Source: an uncultured Clostridia bacterium (lineage in GTDB: Bacteria > Bacillota > Clostridia > Oscillospirales > Ruminococcaceae). Taken from it: a stretch of 57,697 nucleotides of DNA. Shown piece after piece: positions 25,194-32,843 of this stretch. The stretch is taken from positions 1 to 57,697 of the forward strand of contig CANQYD010000011.1 of the NCBI GenBank assembly GCA_947627985.1, in the 5' to 3' direction. The stretch's first letter is position 1; each line of letters opens with the position of its first letter. A model generated the notes under the pieces. That model was not told the origin of the DNA. It did not search any database and saw nothing but the letters and a program-made list of their open reading frames with translations. The position numbers and the translations under genes were made by a program.

Positions 25194-25347
25194 ACCGATA
25201 GAAATATTTTCCGTGTCCTTTAAAACGCGAGAGAATGGCGAAATAATAGTAGTTTGCAAACGAGCCGACGTAGTTTTCGGTGAGATTGCCGCCGCCCTCA
25301 TCGTTGTAGCTTCGGTCCTTTGCAAACTGATTGTGTGTATCGCAGTG
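25150..25347 (-). pseudogene. Protein-coding fragment, family unknown
   Basis: On the minus strand a frame reads NQFAKDRSYNDEGGGNLTEN then YVGSFANYYYFAILSRFKGH and KYFYRFKRA. The composition is that of a real protein. It has no start codon or ribosome site and runs into the remnant on the other strand. I cannot name the family. Confidence 0.35.
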
Positions 25348-25604
25348 TCAGCGCGCTGCCCTCAGTAAGCGGGGCTGATCTGCGGCGGGGTGAATGGGGG
25401 CGGCGGAATAAGGAAAACTTAAAATTATTGAAGCTATGTTATCGGTAAAGCCCCTCGCTTTGCCGATGATTTTATTTCACTTTACCGTATTTTCCCATTT
25501 CCGCTCCCGTCTGCAGCACTTTCATTTCATCAGAGTGAGAACGGTATCCGGACCTTTGCCAACCGCTGCGGCGAGAAAGACGCCAAAAACCGCGGACCTT
25601 TTGA

Positions 25605-25781
25605 GCAGGCTGGGACGGCGCGCCCAAAAAACGGAAGGAAAAGCAGGGCTTTAAGGACGGCGGCAATATGCTTTCGACCAAAGAAGACGTAGATTATATC
25701 GCTTCGCTTCTTCGGGGCGATTTCGACAGGGCTGCTGCGCCGAGGCTTTCTTTTTACCTCTTTTTTCCTCTTCCCTTATAA
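25605..25781 (+). pseudogene. Protein-coding fragment, frameshifted
   Basis: A frame reads KKRKEKQGFKDGGNMLSTKE then DVDYIASLLRGDFDRAA. Just upstream, in another frame, RTFANRCGEKDAKNRGPFEQ looks like the continuation, so a frameshift probably broke the gene. It ends inside the 3' part of the VWA gene on the other strand. Confidence 0.35.
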
Positions 25782-26407
25782 TCCTCATCGATCCTCTTCT
25801 TCCACCCCTTACCGATCGGCGCGCCGGCTCGAAAAGCCGTGACGGTCTCGCTCAGGACCTCGTAATTGAGCGCGGTGCCGTCGCTGTCGCTGTTATAATT
25901 GACAGCCCTATCAGCCGAAATCCCGAAGTGCTTTGCGGTCTCGACGGCGTCGATGTTCGCGCCGAGGAAGAGAAATTCCCAGCCGTACTTTTCCTTCTGG
26001 CGGCTGATCATCTTCTTGACCTCGTCGCTTGTGTAGATTCGGCTGGCGTTCTCCATGCCGTCGGTCGTGATGATGAAGACGGTGTGCTCCGGCACGTCCT
26101 CCTCGCGGGCGTATTTGTGGATATTCCCGATGTGCTTGATCGCCGAGCCTATCGCGTCGATCAAAGCGGTGCAGCCTCTGACGGTGTAGTCGTCCTCGGT
26201 CATGGGCTTGATATCGCGAAGATTTACGCGATCATGTATCACCTCGCTGACGTTGTCAAAGATAACCGTCGAGACAAGCGCTTCGCCTTCGGCTTTTTTC
26301 TGCTTCTCGATCATCGAGTTGAAGCCGCCTATGGTATCAGCCTCAAGACCTGCCATAGAGCCGCTGCGATCGAGGATAAAGACGAGTTCCGTAAGATTCT
26401 TTTTCAT
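25754..26407 (-). CDS. Von Willebrand factor A domain protein
   Basis: A 217-aa cytoplasmic VWA protein. The complete metal-ion-dependent adhesion site is present: DRSGS at residues 13-17, a threonine in RGCTALIDAIG near residue 85, and an aspartate in IITTDGMEN near residue 115. It is close to the small VWA proteins found next to tellurite-resistance or stress genes, but no such genes are visible. The start follows ACGGAGG. Its upstream neighbour in the same direction is the macrodomain gene, with repeat copy F between them. Function unknown. Confidence 0.85.
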   Translation of the reverse strand: MKKNLTELVFILDRSGSMAGLEADTIGGFNSMIEKQKKAEGEALVSTVIFDNVSEVIHDRVNLRDIKPMTEDDYTVRGCTALIDAIGSAIKHIGNIHKYAREEDVPEHTVFIITTDGMENASRIYTSDEVKKMISRQKEKYGWEFLFLGANIDAVETAKHFGISADRAVNYNSDSDGTALNYEVLSETVTAFRAGAPIGKGWKKRIDEDYKGRGKKR

Positions 26408-26546
26408 GATAAAACCTCCGTAAAATATAACTTTGCCGTTTGCTTACAGTTATATTATAGCGAAGGTTTTTGGGGATTTGGTCGCCTGCGAAGCGACATT
26501 TTGATAAGATGGGGATTACGGTGTATCTCCGACGTCAGTGGGAGAT

Positions 26547-26821
26547 GGGTTCCGCCTCGCTTCGCTCGGCTCCGGGCGACTTCGTCGCCGGTTTTTTGTT
26601 GGGGGAACCCCCGGCGAGGGTTCCCCCCGATGAAAACAGTCCACCGGACTGTTTTCATTTCCCCTTCCTGCGCTTAGAAACGATTAACCGCAATAGGACG
26701 CCTTAAGGCGTCCTATTGCGGGGATTTCGCGCTCTGCGGAGCGCGACCAGAGGCTGCTCGCCTCTGGACTCTCGCCCGCTTTTTGAGGAAAAGCGGGGCA
26801 AAACCTTTTTGACTTGTCTCT
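26547..26821 (-). repeat. Mosaic hairpin repeat, copy F (divergent stems)
   Basis: Same order as copy B. The early part is near-identical (GGCGACTTCGTCGCC, GGGGGAACCC and GAAAACAGTCC stems), and the later stems are replaced: GCAATAGGACGCC/GGCGTCCTATTGC for GCAAGAGGACGG/CCGTCCTCTTGC; TCGCGCTC/GAGCGCGA (26727-26746); CCAGAGGC/GCCTCTGG; and CCCGCTTTT/AAAAGCGGG (26775-26797). It ends GACTTGTCTC, 29 bases from the macrodomain gene stop. Confidence 0.85.
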
Positions 26822-26849
26822 TTTATGCCTTGAGCAAGAATCGCGATCA

Positions 26850-27863
26850 TCATGCCCCCAAAAGGCTCTGATCAAAGGCAAAGAGCGCCTCGTTGATCTC
26901 GAAGATGTTGTAGTTACCGTGCTCGATGAAATACTCGATGATGATGTCGAATTTGCTCGAATGGGACAGCGCAAAGCCCGCTTTTTCAAGCATTTCGCGG
27001 GTCTCCGACAGCGGCAGCTCCAGCGCGACCGCAAAGGCGATCGCAGTTGGTTTTGAGGGTCGGTAGTTCTTGTCCGAGCGGATTTTTGAAAATAATTTGC
27101 GGTCGATGTTCGCCTTTTTGTAGCACTGTGAATCGCTGATACCCCGCTCGTCGATCTTTCGCAAAAGCATCTCGGAAAAGCTCTCGTCAAGCTTGCTGAC
27201 GGCGTCGGTGAGGGAGGATTTGTCGAAGCTCTTCGTCGGCATGGGTGAGCATACTGTGAAGTCGGCTTCATGGATATTTTCGGCTGCCATCGGCATTCTG
27301 AGCATTTCCGAGCGTGCGTTGACATGCCACTCGGCGTAGCGATCATCGATATATTCTTCAATATCCTTAAATAATTTTTCGCCGATTCTGTAGGCGGCCT
27401 TGTCGAAAATCACGATATAGACGGTCATGTCGGAGTCATCGGAATCCAAAAATTCGCGAGCGGAATCGACCGCGACGGACAGCGCCTCAGCCTTCGGATA
27501 GCCGTAGACGCCGGAGGAGATGAGCGGGAAGGCGACGGTCTCGCAGCCGGCTTTTCGGGCGAGGGCAAGGGAGTTTATGTAGCAGGACCGCAGCTGCGAG
27601 CGCTCGCCGTTTTTACCGCCTTGCCAGACGGGCCCGACGGTGTGAATGACGAATTTGCAGGGCAGGCGGTAGCCTCGAGTGATCTTCGCCTCGCCGGTTT
27701 TGCAGCCGCCGAGTGTCCGGCATTCAGCCAAAAGCTCGGGACCCGCCGCGGCATGAATCGCGCCGTCGACGCCTCCTCCGCCCAGCAGCGAGCTGTTTGC
27801 GGCGTTGACAATGGCGTCGGCTTTCATTTTTGTGATGTCCTGACGGACGATGCGGATGGGCAT
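26850..27863 (-). CDS. Macrodomain (ADP-ribose) protein with C-terminal helix-turn-helix-like domain
   Basis: A 337-aa two-domain protein. Residues 1-175 are an ADP-ribose-binding macrodomain of the O-acetyl-ADP-ribose deacetylase type: [27 protein letters not shown] binds the ligand, and the ISSGVYGYP loop holds the phosphates. Residues ~230-337 form an all-helical domain ([20 protein letters not shown], then [19 protein letters not shown]) resembling an XRE-type helix-turn-helix. It may link removal of ADP-ribose to gene control; this is inference. The start follows GAAAGGAG, and a perfect promoter precedes it. Confidence 0.85.
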   Translation of the reverse strand: MPIRIVRQDITKMKADAIVNAANSSLLGGGGVDGAIHAAAGPELLAECRTLGGCKTGEAKITRGYRLPCKFVIHTVGPVWQGGKNGERSQLRSCYINSLALARKAGCETVAFPLISSGVYGYPKAEALSVAVDSAREFLDSDDSDMTVYIVIFDKAAYRIGEKLFKDIEEYIDDRYAEWHVNARSEMLRMPMAAENIHEADFTVCSPMPTKSFDKSSLTDAVSKLDESFSEMLLRKIDERGISDSQCYKKANIDRKLFSKIRSDKNYRPSKPTAIAFAVALELPLSETREMLEKAGFALSHSSKFDIIIEYFIEHGNYNIFEINEALFAFDQSLLGA

Positions 27864-27902
27864 GGTGGTTCTCCTTTCGGGGGATTTTTGCGGGATGGGA
27901 TT

Positions 27903-27931
27903 ATTATAGCATAATTTTCAGGGCATGTCAA
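27903..27931 (-). promoter_or_regulatory. Sigma-A promoter for the macrodomain gene
   Basis: On the minus strand TTGACA, 17 bases, TATAAT, with TG before the -10. Confidence 0.8.
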
Positions 27932-27961
27932 CATAACAAAACCCCTGCTGAATCGGAGGGG

Positions 27962-27990
27962 TTGACAAATCAGATGATGGGTGATATAAT
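27962..27990 (+). promoter_or_regulatory. Perfect promoter of an antisense RNA
   Basis: TTGACA, 17 bases, TATAAT. There is no open frame with a ribosome site downstream, only a short RNA ending in a terminator. Confidence 0.8.
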
Positions 27991-27995
27991 TATAG

Positions 27996-28080
27996 CAGAG
28001 AGCCTAACGGCTCAGCAAAGTTTTGGTTTCTTAAAGAAAGCAACCGCCACTGTGTCAAAGTCTGGCGGTTACTTTTTTAT
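27996..28080 (+). ncRNA. Predicted antisense RNA antitoxin of a type I system
   Basis: The RNA would start near 27,996 with GCAGAGAGCC, form a GAGCC/GGCTC stem and end at the AACCGCCA/TGGCGGTT hairpin followed by ACTTTTTTAT. It is about 80 bases long. It converges on the 27-aa peptide gene on the other strand and is complementary to the last bases of that gene and its terminator. This is the layout of type I toxin-antitoxin loci such as par of pAD1. Confidence 0.65.
28042..28070. terminator. Shared two-way terminator
   Basis: AACCGCCA and TGGCGGTT arms. On + it is followed by ACTTTTTTAT, on - by GCTTTCTTT, so it can end both convergent transcripts. Confidence 0.8.
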
Positions 28081-28152
28081 TTCACGAATGATTTCTAAAA
28101 CGATGAGAAGGATAATCAAATAGATGTACAAATTCTCATTCATCACACGCAT
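28069..28152 (-). CDS. 27-aa hydrophobic peptide, probable type I toxin
   Basis: The product MRVMNENLYIYLI followed by ILLIVLEIIREIKK has a short head, one strongly hydrophobic helix and a charged tail, as in Fst/TxpA/BsrG-type membrane toxins. The start follows GAAAGGGGGT, but that ribosome site is half of a CCCC-GAAA-GGGG hairpin, which would hide it from ribosomes, a common trait of type I toxin mRNAs. A TTGCAT-17-TATAAT promoter lies upstream and the stop codon is inside the shared terminator. An in-frame second ATG three codons in is an alternative start. I cannot place it in a named family. Confidence 0.65.
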   Translation of the reverse strand: MRVMNENLYIYLIILLIVLEIIREIKK

Positions 28153-28194
28153 ACCCCCTTTCGGGGCTTCGCCGCCACGGCTCTCTGCGAGACA

Positions 28195-28223
28195 ATTATA
28201 GCATATTGTGGAGGAAAATGCAA
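28195..28223 (-). promoter_or_regulatory. Promoter of the toxin-like peptide
   Basis: On the minus strand TTGCAT, 17 bases, TATAAT with TGC before the -10. The transcript would begin close to GCAGAGAGCC, the same ten bases that begin the antisense RNA. Confidence 0.75.
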
Positions 28224-28319
28224 GATGAAATTATGAGAAAATGAGTATCGGATTTGGGGTGAGCGCGGGAGGCGGGCTTGGAGGGTGACGGGGTGAGTGC
28301 TTCTGAGAGGGGGTGGGTG

Positions 28320-28800
28320 GAGGAGGGAGGGGTGCGGGGCGAAGCCCGTGCGCCGTAGGCGCACCGCCGACGCGAAGCGTCGGCGCGCTGCCGCTTGCGG
28401 CAGCGGGGCTTCGCCCCCGTGCTCCCGTTGGTCGCATAGAGGACAGAGGTTAGAAGTCAGAGGTCAGATTCTCATCTTCCGCCCTCAGCTCCTATTGAAG
28501 CACGGTAGTGGCTCCAAGCTCTGTGCCCAAACCTCCTGCTCCTGCTTTTACCCCGTAAGAGGCACCCAACCCTGCCGCCGGGCTTGCACATACCACACAA
28601 CCACGATAGGAGCAGGGGGCACGGGCGAAGCCCGACCGCGCGCAAGCGCGCGGTCCCTGCCACGGCTTCGCCGTGGCAGCGGCGCCTTCGGCGCCGGGGC
28701 TTCGCCCGCCGTGCCCCCTCCGGCACGCACAGAGTACAGAAATCAGAAGTCGGAGGTCAGATACTCATCTCCCCCCTCACCTCCTCTCAGCCCTCGTCTT
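28320..28800. repeat. Double palindromic array block (copies 5 and 6)
   Basis: Array 5 (28336-28416) and array 6 (28622-28708) repeat the plan of the block at 24,095-24,550, including the similar spacer with CTCCTGCTTTTACC and GTAAGAGGCACCCA, and heptamers after each array (28438-28470 and 28729-28765). Overlapping long open frames are artefacts. Confidence 0.75.
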
Positions 28801-28811
28801 ACATCCCGCTC

Positions 28812-28840
28812 TTGCATTCCGCCCCAAAATAGTGTATACT
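28812..28840 (+). promoter_or_regulatory. Sigma-A promoter for recG
   Basis: TTGCAT, 17 bases, TATACT, 27 bases before the recG start. Confidence 0.7.
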
Positions 28841-28867
28841 ATACCTATCCCACACCGGAGGTGCAAC

Positions 28868-30892
28868 ATGTCCGCCATCGACAAGGAAATAATGTATCTC
28901 AAAGGCGTCGGACCGAAGCGCGCCGAGCTATTCAAAAAGCTCGGGATATCGACGGTCCGCGACCTCATCTACCATCTTCCCCGGGACTACACCGATTTCT
29001 CCCAAATCACACCCCTCTCCGAGGCTCAGGACGGCGAAGTATGCGCGGTCGAGGTCGAGATCGTCTCGAAGTCCCGCCCGGCTATGATCAGAAAGGGCAT
29101 GACGGTCTTCAAGCTCCTCGCGACCGACAACACGGCCGACCTCGCCGTCACCATCTTCAACGCACAATTCCAGTTTGACTCCCTCAAGATCGGGGAGAAA
29201 TATATCCTCTGCGGGAAAATCGGGGGAAATCTTTTGCGCAAGGAGATGTCCTCGCCGCTGATCCTTTCGGCAAATTCCGAGGACAAGATCCAGCCGATCT
29301 ACCCCCTCACTGCCGGAATTTCCCAGAATATTCTTCGCATATGCATAAAAAACGCTCTTTCGATCGCCGACTCGGGCGACGTTGAGATTCTGCCTCCCGA
29401 TATCCTCAAAAAAACGGGGTTTATGCCGGAGGTGGACGCTCTTAGGCTGATTCATTTTCCGAGGTCGATCGATGACGCAGCTCCCGCGCGGCGCCGCCTC
29501 GCCTTTGACGAGCTTCTGACCCTGCGCCTCGGCATGATGGGCATGAAGGAGCGCGCCCGACGTGAGACGACTTTTTCCTTCGATAAGACGGATATTTCGC
29601 CTTATCTCAAAGCGCTTCCCTATGAGCTCACGGGTGCCCAGAAACGCGCAATTTCCGACTGCGTGGCAGATATGAAAAAGCCCTGCCCGATGAATCGGCT
29701 GATCCTCGGTGATGTCGGCTCGGGAAAGACCGCCGTTGCCGCGGCATGCTGCTACATCGCCGCGATGAATTCCTCACAAGCTGTGATGATGGCTCCGACG
29801 GAAATTCTCGCGATGCAGCACTATGAATCATTAAAATCCGCCCTCGAACCCTGCGGGATATCGGTAGGTCTGCTCATCGGCTCAATGAAGAAAAAACAGC
29901 GCACCGAAGCAGCCGAGAAGTGCGCCTCGGGGGAATATCAGGTGATAGTCGGCACCCACGCGGTCTTTCAGGAGGGAGCCGAATACCAAAAATTAGGCTT
30001 AGTCATCACCGACGAGCAGCACCGCTTCGGCGTCGAGCAGCGCGCAAAGCTGTCCGCAAAGGGCAAAAATCCGCATAGGCTCGTTATGTCGGCGACCCCG
30101 ATCCCGAGGACCTTGGCGCTGATGATCTACGGCGAGCTGGACATCTCCCTTCTTGACGAGCTTCCCGCGGGTCGTAAAAAGATCGAGACCTACGCCGTCA
30201 CCGGCAAACTGCGGTCCCGGGCATGCGCGTTCGTCCGAAAAGAGCTCGATACCGGCGGGCAGGCATACATCGTCTGTCCGGCTGTCGAAGAGGGCACGCA
30301 GGATATCAAAAACGTCGCCGATTACGCAAAAGAGCTCGCCGACGGGGAATTCAAGGGCTATCGCATCGGCGTATTGCACGGGCAGATGACCGGTCAGAAA
30401 AAGGACGCCGTCATGAAGAGTTTTAAGGATCACGAGCTCGATATTTTGGTATGCACGACGGTGGTGGAGGTCGGCGTGGACGTACCGAACGCGACGGTGA
30501 TGGTCGTCGAAAATGCCGACAGATTCGGGCTTTCCCAGCTCCATCAGCTGCGAGGGAGGGTCGGAAGAGGCAAGCGCGCCTCCTACTGCATACTCATCAC
30601 CGACAACGCGACCGAGGAGGTCAAAAAGCGGCTGAGGATACTTTCCTCGACCCCCGGCGGCTTTGAGATTTCGGAAGCCGACCTCGAGCTCAGGGGTCCC
30701 GGCGATTTCTTCGGCTCGGCTCAGCACGGTCTCCCGCCGCTCAAGATCGCCGACCTCGCAGCCGATCAGGAGCTCATACGCCTCGCGCAGGAGACCGCCG
30801 AGGGCCTCACCTCCCGCCTCACCGAGCAGGATTGCGCAAATTTGCGGCGGAGGGTGTATATGCTGTACAGCGGTGACAAGCTGGAGGCGTAG
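28868..30892 (+). CDS. recG: ATP-dependent DNA helicase RecG
   Basis: A 674-aa superfamily 2 helicase that reverses stalled replication forks and moves branched DNA. Residues 1-230 form the wedge/OB region (begins with YLKGVGPKRAELFKKLGI); the helicase core has Walker A LGDVGSGKTAVAA near residue 280, TDEQHRFGVEQR, the motif SATPIPRTLALMIYG, and the late motifs TTVVEVGVDVPNATVMVVEN and QLHQLRGRVGRG. Length is normal. The ATG at 28868 follows GGAGGTGCAAC; upstream open frame is repeat sequence. A two-way terminator follows. Confidence 0.97.
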   Translation: MSAIDKEIMYLKGVGPKRAELFKKLGISTVRDLIYHLPRDYTDFSQITPLSEAQDGEVCAVEVEIVSKSRPAMIRKGMTVFKLLATDNTADLAVTIFNAQFQFDSLKIGEKYILCGKIGGNLLRKEMSSPLILSANSEDKIQPIYPLTAGISQNILRICIKNALSIADSGDVEILPPDILKKTGFMPEVDALRLIHFPRSIDDAAPARRRLAFDELLTLRLGMMGMKERARRETTFSFDKTDISPYLKALPYELTGAQKRAISDCVADMKKPCPMNRLILGDVGSGKTAVAAACCYIAAMNSSQAVMMAPTEILAMQHYESLKSALEPCGISVGLLIGSMKKKQRTEAAEKCASGEYQVIVGTHAVFQEGAEYQKLGLVITDEQHRFGVEQRAKLSAKGKNPHRLVMSATPIPRTLALMIYGELDISLLDELPAGRKKIETYAVTGKLRSRACAFVRKELDTGGQAYIVCPAVEEGTQDIKNVADYAKELADGEFKGYRIGVLHGQMTGQKKDAVMKSFKDHELDILVCTTVVEVGVDVPNATVMVVENADRFGLSQLHQLRGRVGRGKRASYCILITDNATEEVKKRLRILSSTPGGFEISEADLELRGPGDFFGSAQHGLPPLKIADLAADQELIRLAQETAEGLTSRLTEQDCANLRRRVYMLYSGDKLEA

Positions 30893-30903
30893 AGATATTT
30901 AAA

Positions 30904-30923
30904 GGCAGCGCTTTGGCGCTGCC
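30904..30923. terminator. Two-way terminator between recG and an acetyltransferase
   Basis: GGCAGCGC and GCGCTGCC arms with a TTTG loop; A-rich before and T-rich after (CTTTATAATTT). Confidence 0.8.
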
Positions 30924-30932
30924 CTTTATAAT

Positions 30933-31337
30933 TTATTCCAAATTTTTGACCAAAAATATCTCAAGAGGGTCGGGCGGGAGGATCAGCGCGCCGCAGTCGG
31001 TGTAGCCGAGCTTGCGGTAGAAAAACTGAGCCTGCTCGTCGGACTGAGTCGATGTCAGGACCCGGTTATAGCCCGCCATCGACATCTTACGCTCCCAAAA
31101 TTCGACCAGCTCCCTGCCGAAGCCCTTGCCCCGGAAACCGTCCAAAATATACAGCATATTCATAAACGGGATATTGTCCCAGAAAAGCCCGAACCTCAGC
31201 CAGCCGATGAACATGCCGTCATTTTGCATGATTATGACCCTTTTTGCGGCAATCAAGCTTTTAAGCTCCGATTCCGAGATGTGCCGATCATACTCTTTTA
31301 AATCGTTAAAATTCTGCATATTTGCATATTTTATCAT
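30933..31337 (-). CDS. GNAT family N-acetyltransferase
   Basis: A 134-aa acetyltransferase with the acetyl-CoA loop FRGKGFGRELVEFWE near residue 72 and the C-terminal Q-A-x-x-F-Y-R-K-L-G-Y motif. Substrate unknown. The start at 31337 follows AAGGAG. It lies 27 bases downstream of another GNAT gene in the same direction, so they share a transcript. Confidence 0.85.
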   Translation of the reverse strand: MIKYANMQNFNDLKEYDRHISESELKSLIAAKRVIIMQNDGMFIGWLRFGLFWDNIPFMNMLYILDGFRGKGFGRELVEFWERKMSMAGYNRVLTSTQSDEQAQFFYRKLGYTDCGALILPPDPLEIFLVKNLE

Positions 31338-31364
31338 TGCTTTCTCCTTGATGGGCGGCGGATA

Positions 31365-31880
31365 TCACTCTAAATCCAGCTTATAATAATGCGCGTCGAA
31401 ATAGGTCTCCTCGCCCCATTTCTTGTAGCGAGTTTTACGGTCTTCCGAAAACCCGAATTTGCGAAGAAGTGCAACCGAAGCGAGATTGCCGTCCGCAACC
31501 TCTCCCGTTATCGACTTGCCGCCTTCCGCCTTGACCCACTTAATGACGGCGGCGATCATTTCGCTCCCGAGCCCTTCTTTCCAATGGTCTTTTGAGATGC
31601 AATAGCCGATATCGTAATTTCCGTTTTCCGGAAAAATGCAGCAGGTGCCGACGGGCGCGCCGCCATCTTTCCACAGGGCAGTCAGATAATACCCCTCGGG
31701 ATTGTCCTCCATCTCGTCGACGCACCTAAGATACGCTTCGTCCATGTTCTCGCGGATGGGGTCGCTCATGTACCTGCCGTTTTCCCGATCGCCCCATAGG
31801 GAAAGCGTAAAATCCTTGTCGGACCTGCGCCAAGAGCGGATAATCAGCCTCGGGGTTTCGATGTTTTTGATTAAAAGCAT
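31365..31880 (-). CDS. RimJ/RimL-type N-acetyltransferase
   Basis: A 171-aa GNAT protein of the RimJ/RimL class: begins IETPRLIIRSWRRSDKD, then GDRENGRYMSDP, a central IGYCISKDHWKEGLGSEMI acetyl-CoA loop and NLASVALLRKFGFSED. Such enzymes acetylate protein N-termini or small amines. I chose the ATG at 31880 after AAGGAG. It is 83 bases downstream of ricT. Confidence 0.88.
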   Translation of the reverse strand: MLLIKNIETPRLIIRSWRRSDKDFTLSLWGDRENGRYMSDPIRENMDEAYLRCVDEMEDNPEGYYLTALWKDGGAPVGTCCIFPENGNYDIGYCISKDHWKEGLGSEMIAAVIKWVKAEGGKSITGEVADGNLASVALLRKFGFSEDRKTRYKKWGEETYFDAHYYKLDLE

Positions 31881-31963
31881 TATGCGGCTTCTCCTTCGTA
31901 AATTTTCAGCTTCACCAATCTTTCCCCACCTAAAAAGCGGCATGCCGGAGCACGCCGCCGTTT

Positions 31964-32827
31964 TCAGTTCTTCTCCAACTCCCTCAGCGCGTTGATCTCC
32001 TCCCTTGATAGCCGCATGACGCTGTCCTTGAGGACCTTGACCTGGTCCCTCGTAAACGTCGCGTCGCCGCCGGTCTGTTCGAGTTTGACATGAAGCTTGC
32101 CGGAGATCAGGTTGCAGTCGGTGACGGTGCCCTTGCCGGACGGGGTCTCGACGATCGCGCCGATCTTCGGCGTGATCTTCAAAAGCTCCTCATAGCCGTC
32201 CTGCTCGTACTTAAGGCAGCACATCAGCCTCCCGCACGCGCCGGATATTTTGGTGGGATTCAGAGATAATGACTGCTCCTTCGCCATCTTGATGGACACC
32301 GGCTGGAAGTCTCCCAAGAAGCTTGAGCAGCAAAACGGTCGCCCGCAGATACCGAGCCCGCCCATCATCTTCGCCTCGTCTCTCACGCCGATCTGCCGAA
32401 GCTCGATCCTTGTGCGGAACACCGAAGCCAGTTCCTTGACGAGCTCCCGGAAGTCCACGCGGTTTTCCGCGGTGAAGTAAAAGAGCAGTTTTGAGTTGTC
32501 GAAAGTGCATTCGACGTCCACGAGGCTCATGTTGAGACCGAGTTTCGCGATCTTTTCCTCACAAATCCCGAAGGCGTCCTTTTCCTTGATCTTGTTTTTC
32601 TCGATCTGTTTGAAGTCCTCCTCGGTCGCAATCCTGATGATCGTTTTAAGAGGCTGGACGATCCGCTCGTCCTCGACCATCTTGTTGCCGAAGACCGCTT
32701 CCCCGCATTCTACGCCTCTTGCGGTCTCGACGATGACCTTTGTACCCGGCTCGATTTGTTCCTCCCCGGGGGAGAAGTAGTATATTTTTCCGACGCTTTT
32801 AAAGCGCACTCCGATGATTTCGGTCAT
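31964..32827 (-). CDS. ricT: RicT (YaaT) PSP1-domain protein
   Basis: A 287-aa PSP1 protein. In Bacillus subtilis RicT (YaaT) joins RicA and RicF to form an iron-sulfur complex that guides RNase Y in mRNA maturation and affects sporulation and biofilm. The diagnostic cysteine-rich part is intact: GGLGICGRPFCCSSFLGDFQ and GACGRLMCCLKYEQ near residues 145-205. The start follows AAAGGAA. It is 16 bases after holB, with darA before that: the same order as yaaQ-holB-yaaT in Bacillus. Confidence 0.95.
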   Translation of the reverse strand: MTEIIGVRFKSVGKIYYFSPGEEQIEPGTKVIVETARGVECGEAVFGNKMVEDERIVQPLKTIIRIATEEDFKQIEKNKIKEKDAFGICEEKIAKLGLNMSLVDVECTFDNSKLLFYFTAENRVDFRELVKELASVFRTRIELRQIGVRDEAKMMGGLGICGRPFCCSSFLGDFQPVSIKMAKEQSLSLNPTKISGACGRLMCCLKYEQDGYEELLKITPKIGAIVETPSGKGTVTDCNLISGKLHVKLEQTGGDATFTRDQVKVLKDSVMRLSREEINALRELEKN

Positions 32828-32843
32828 AGAGATATTCCTTTCT

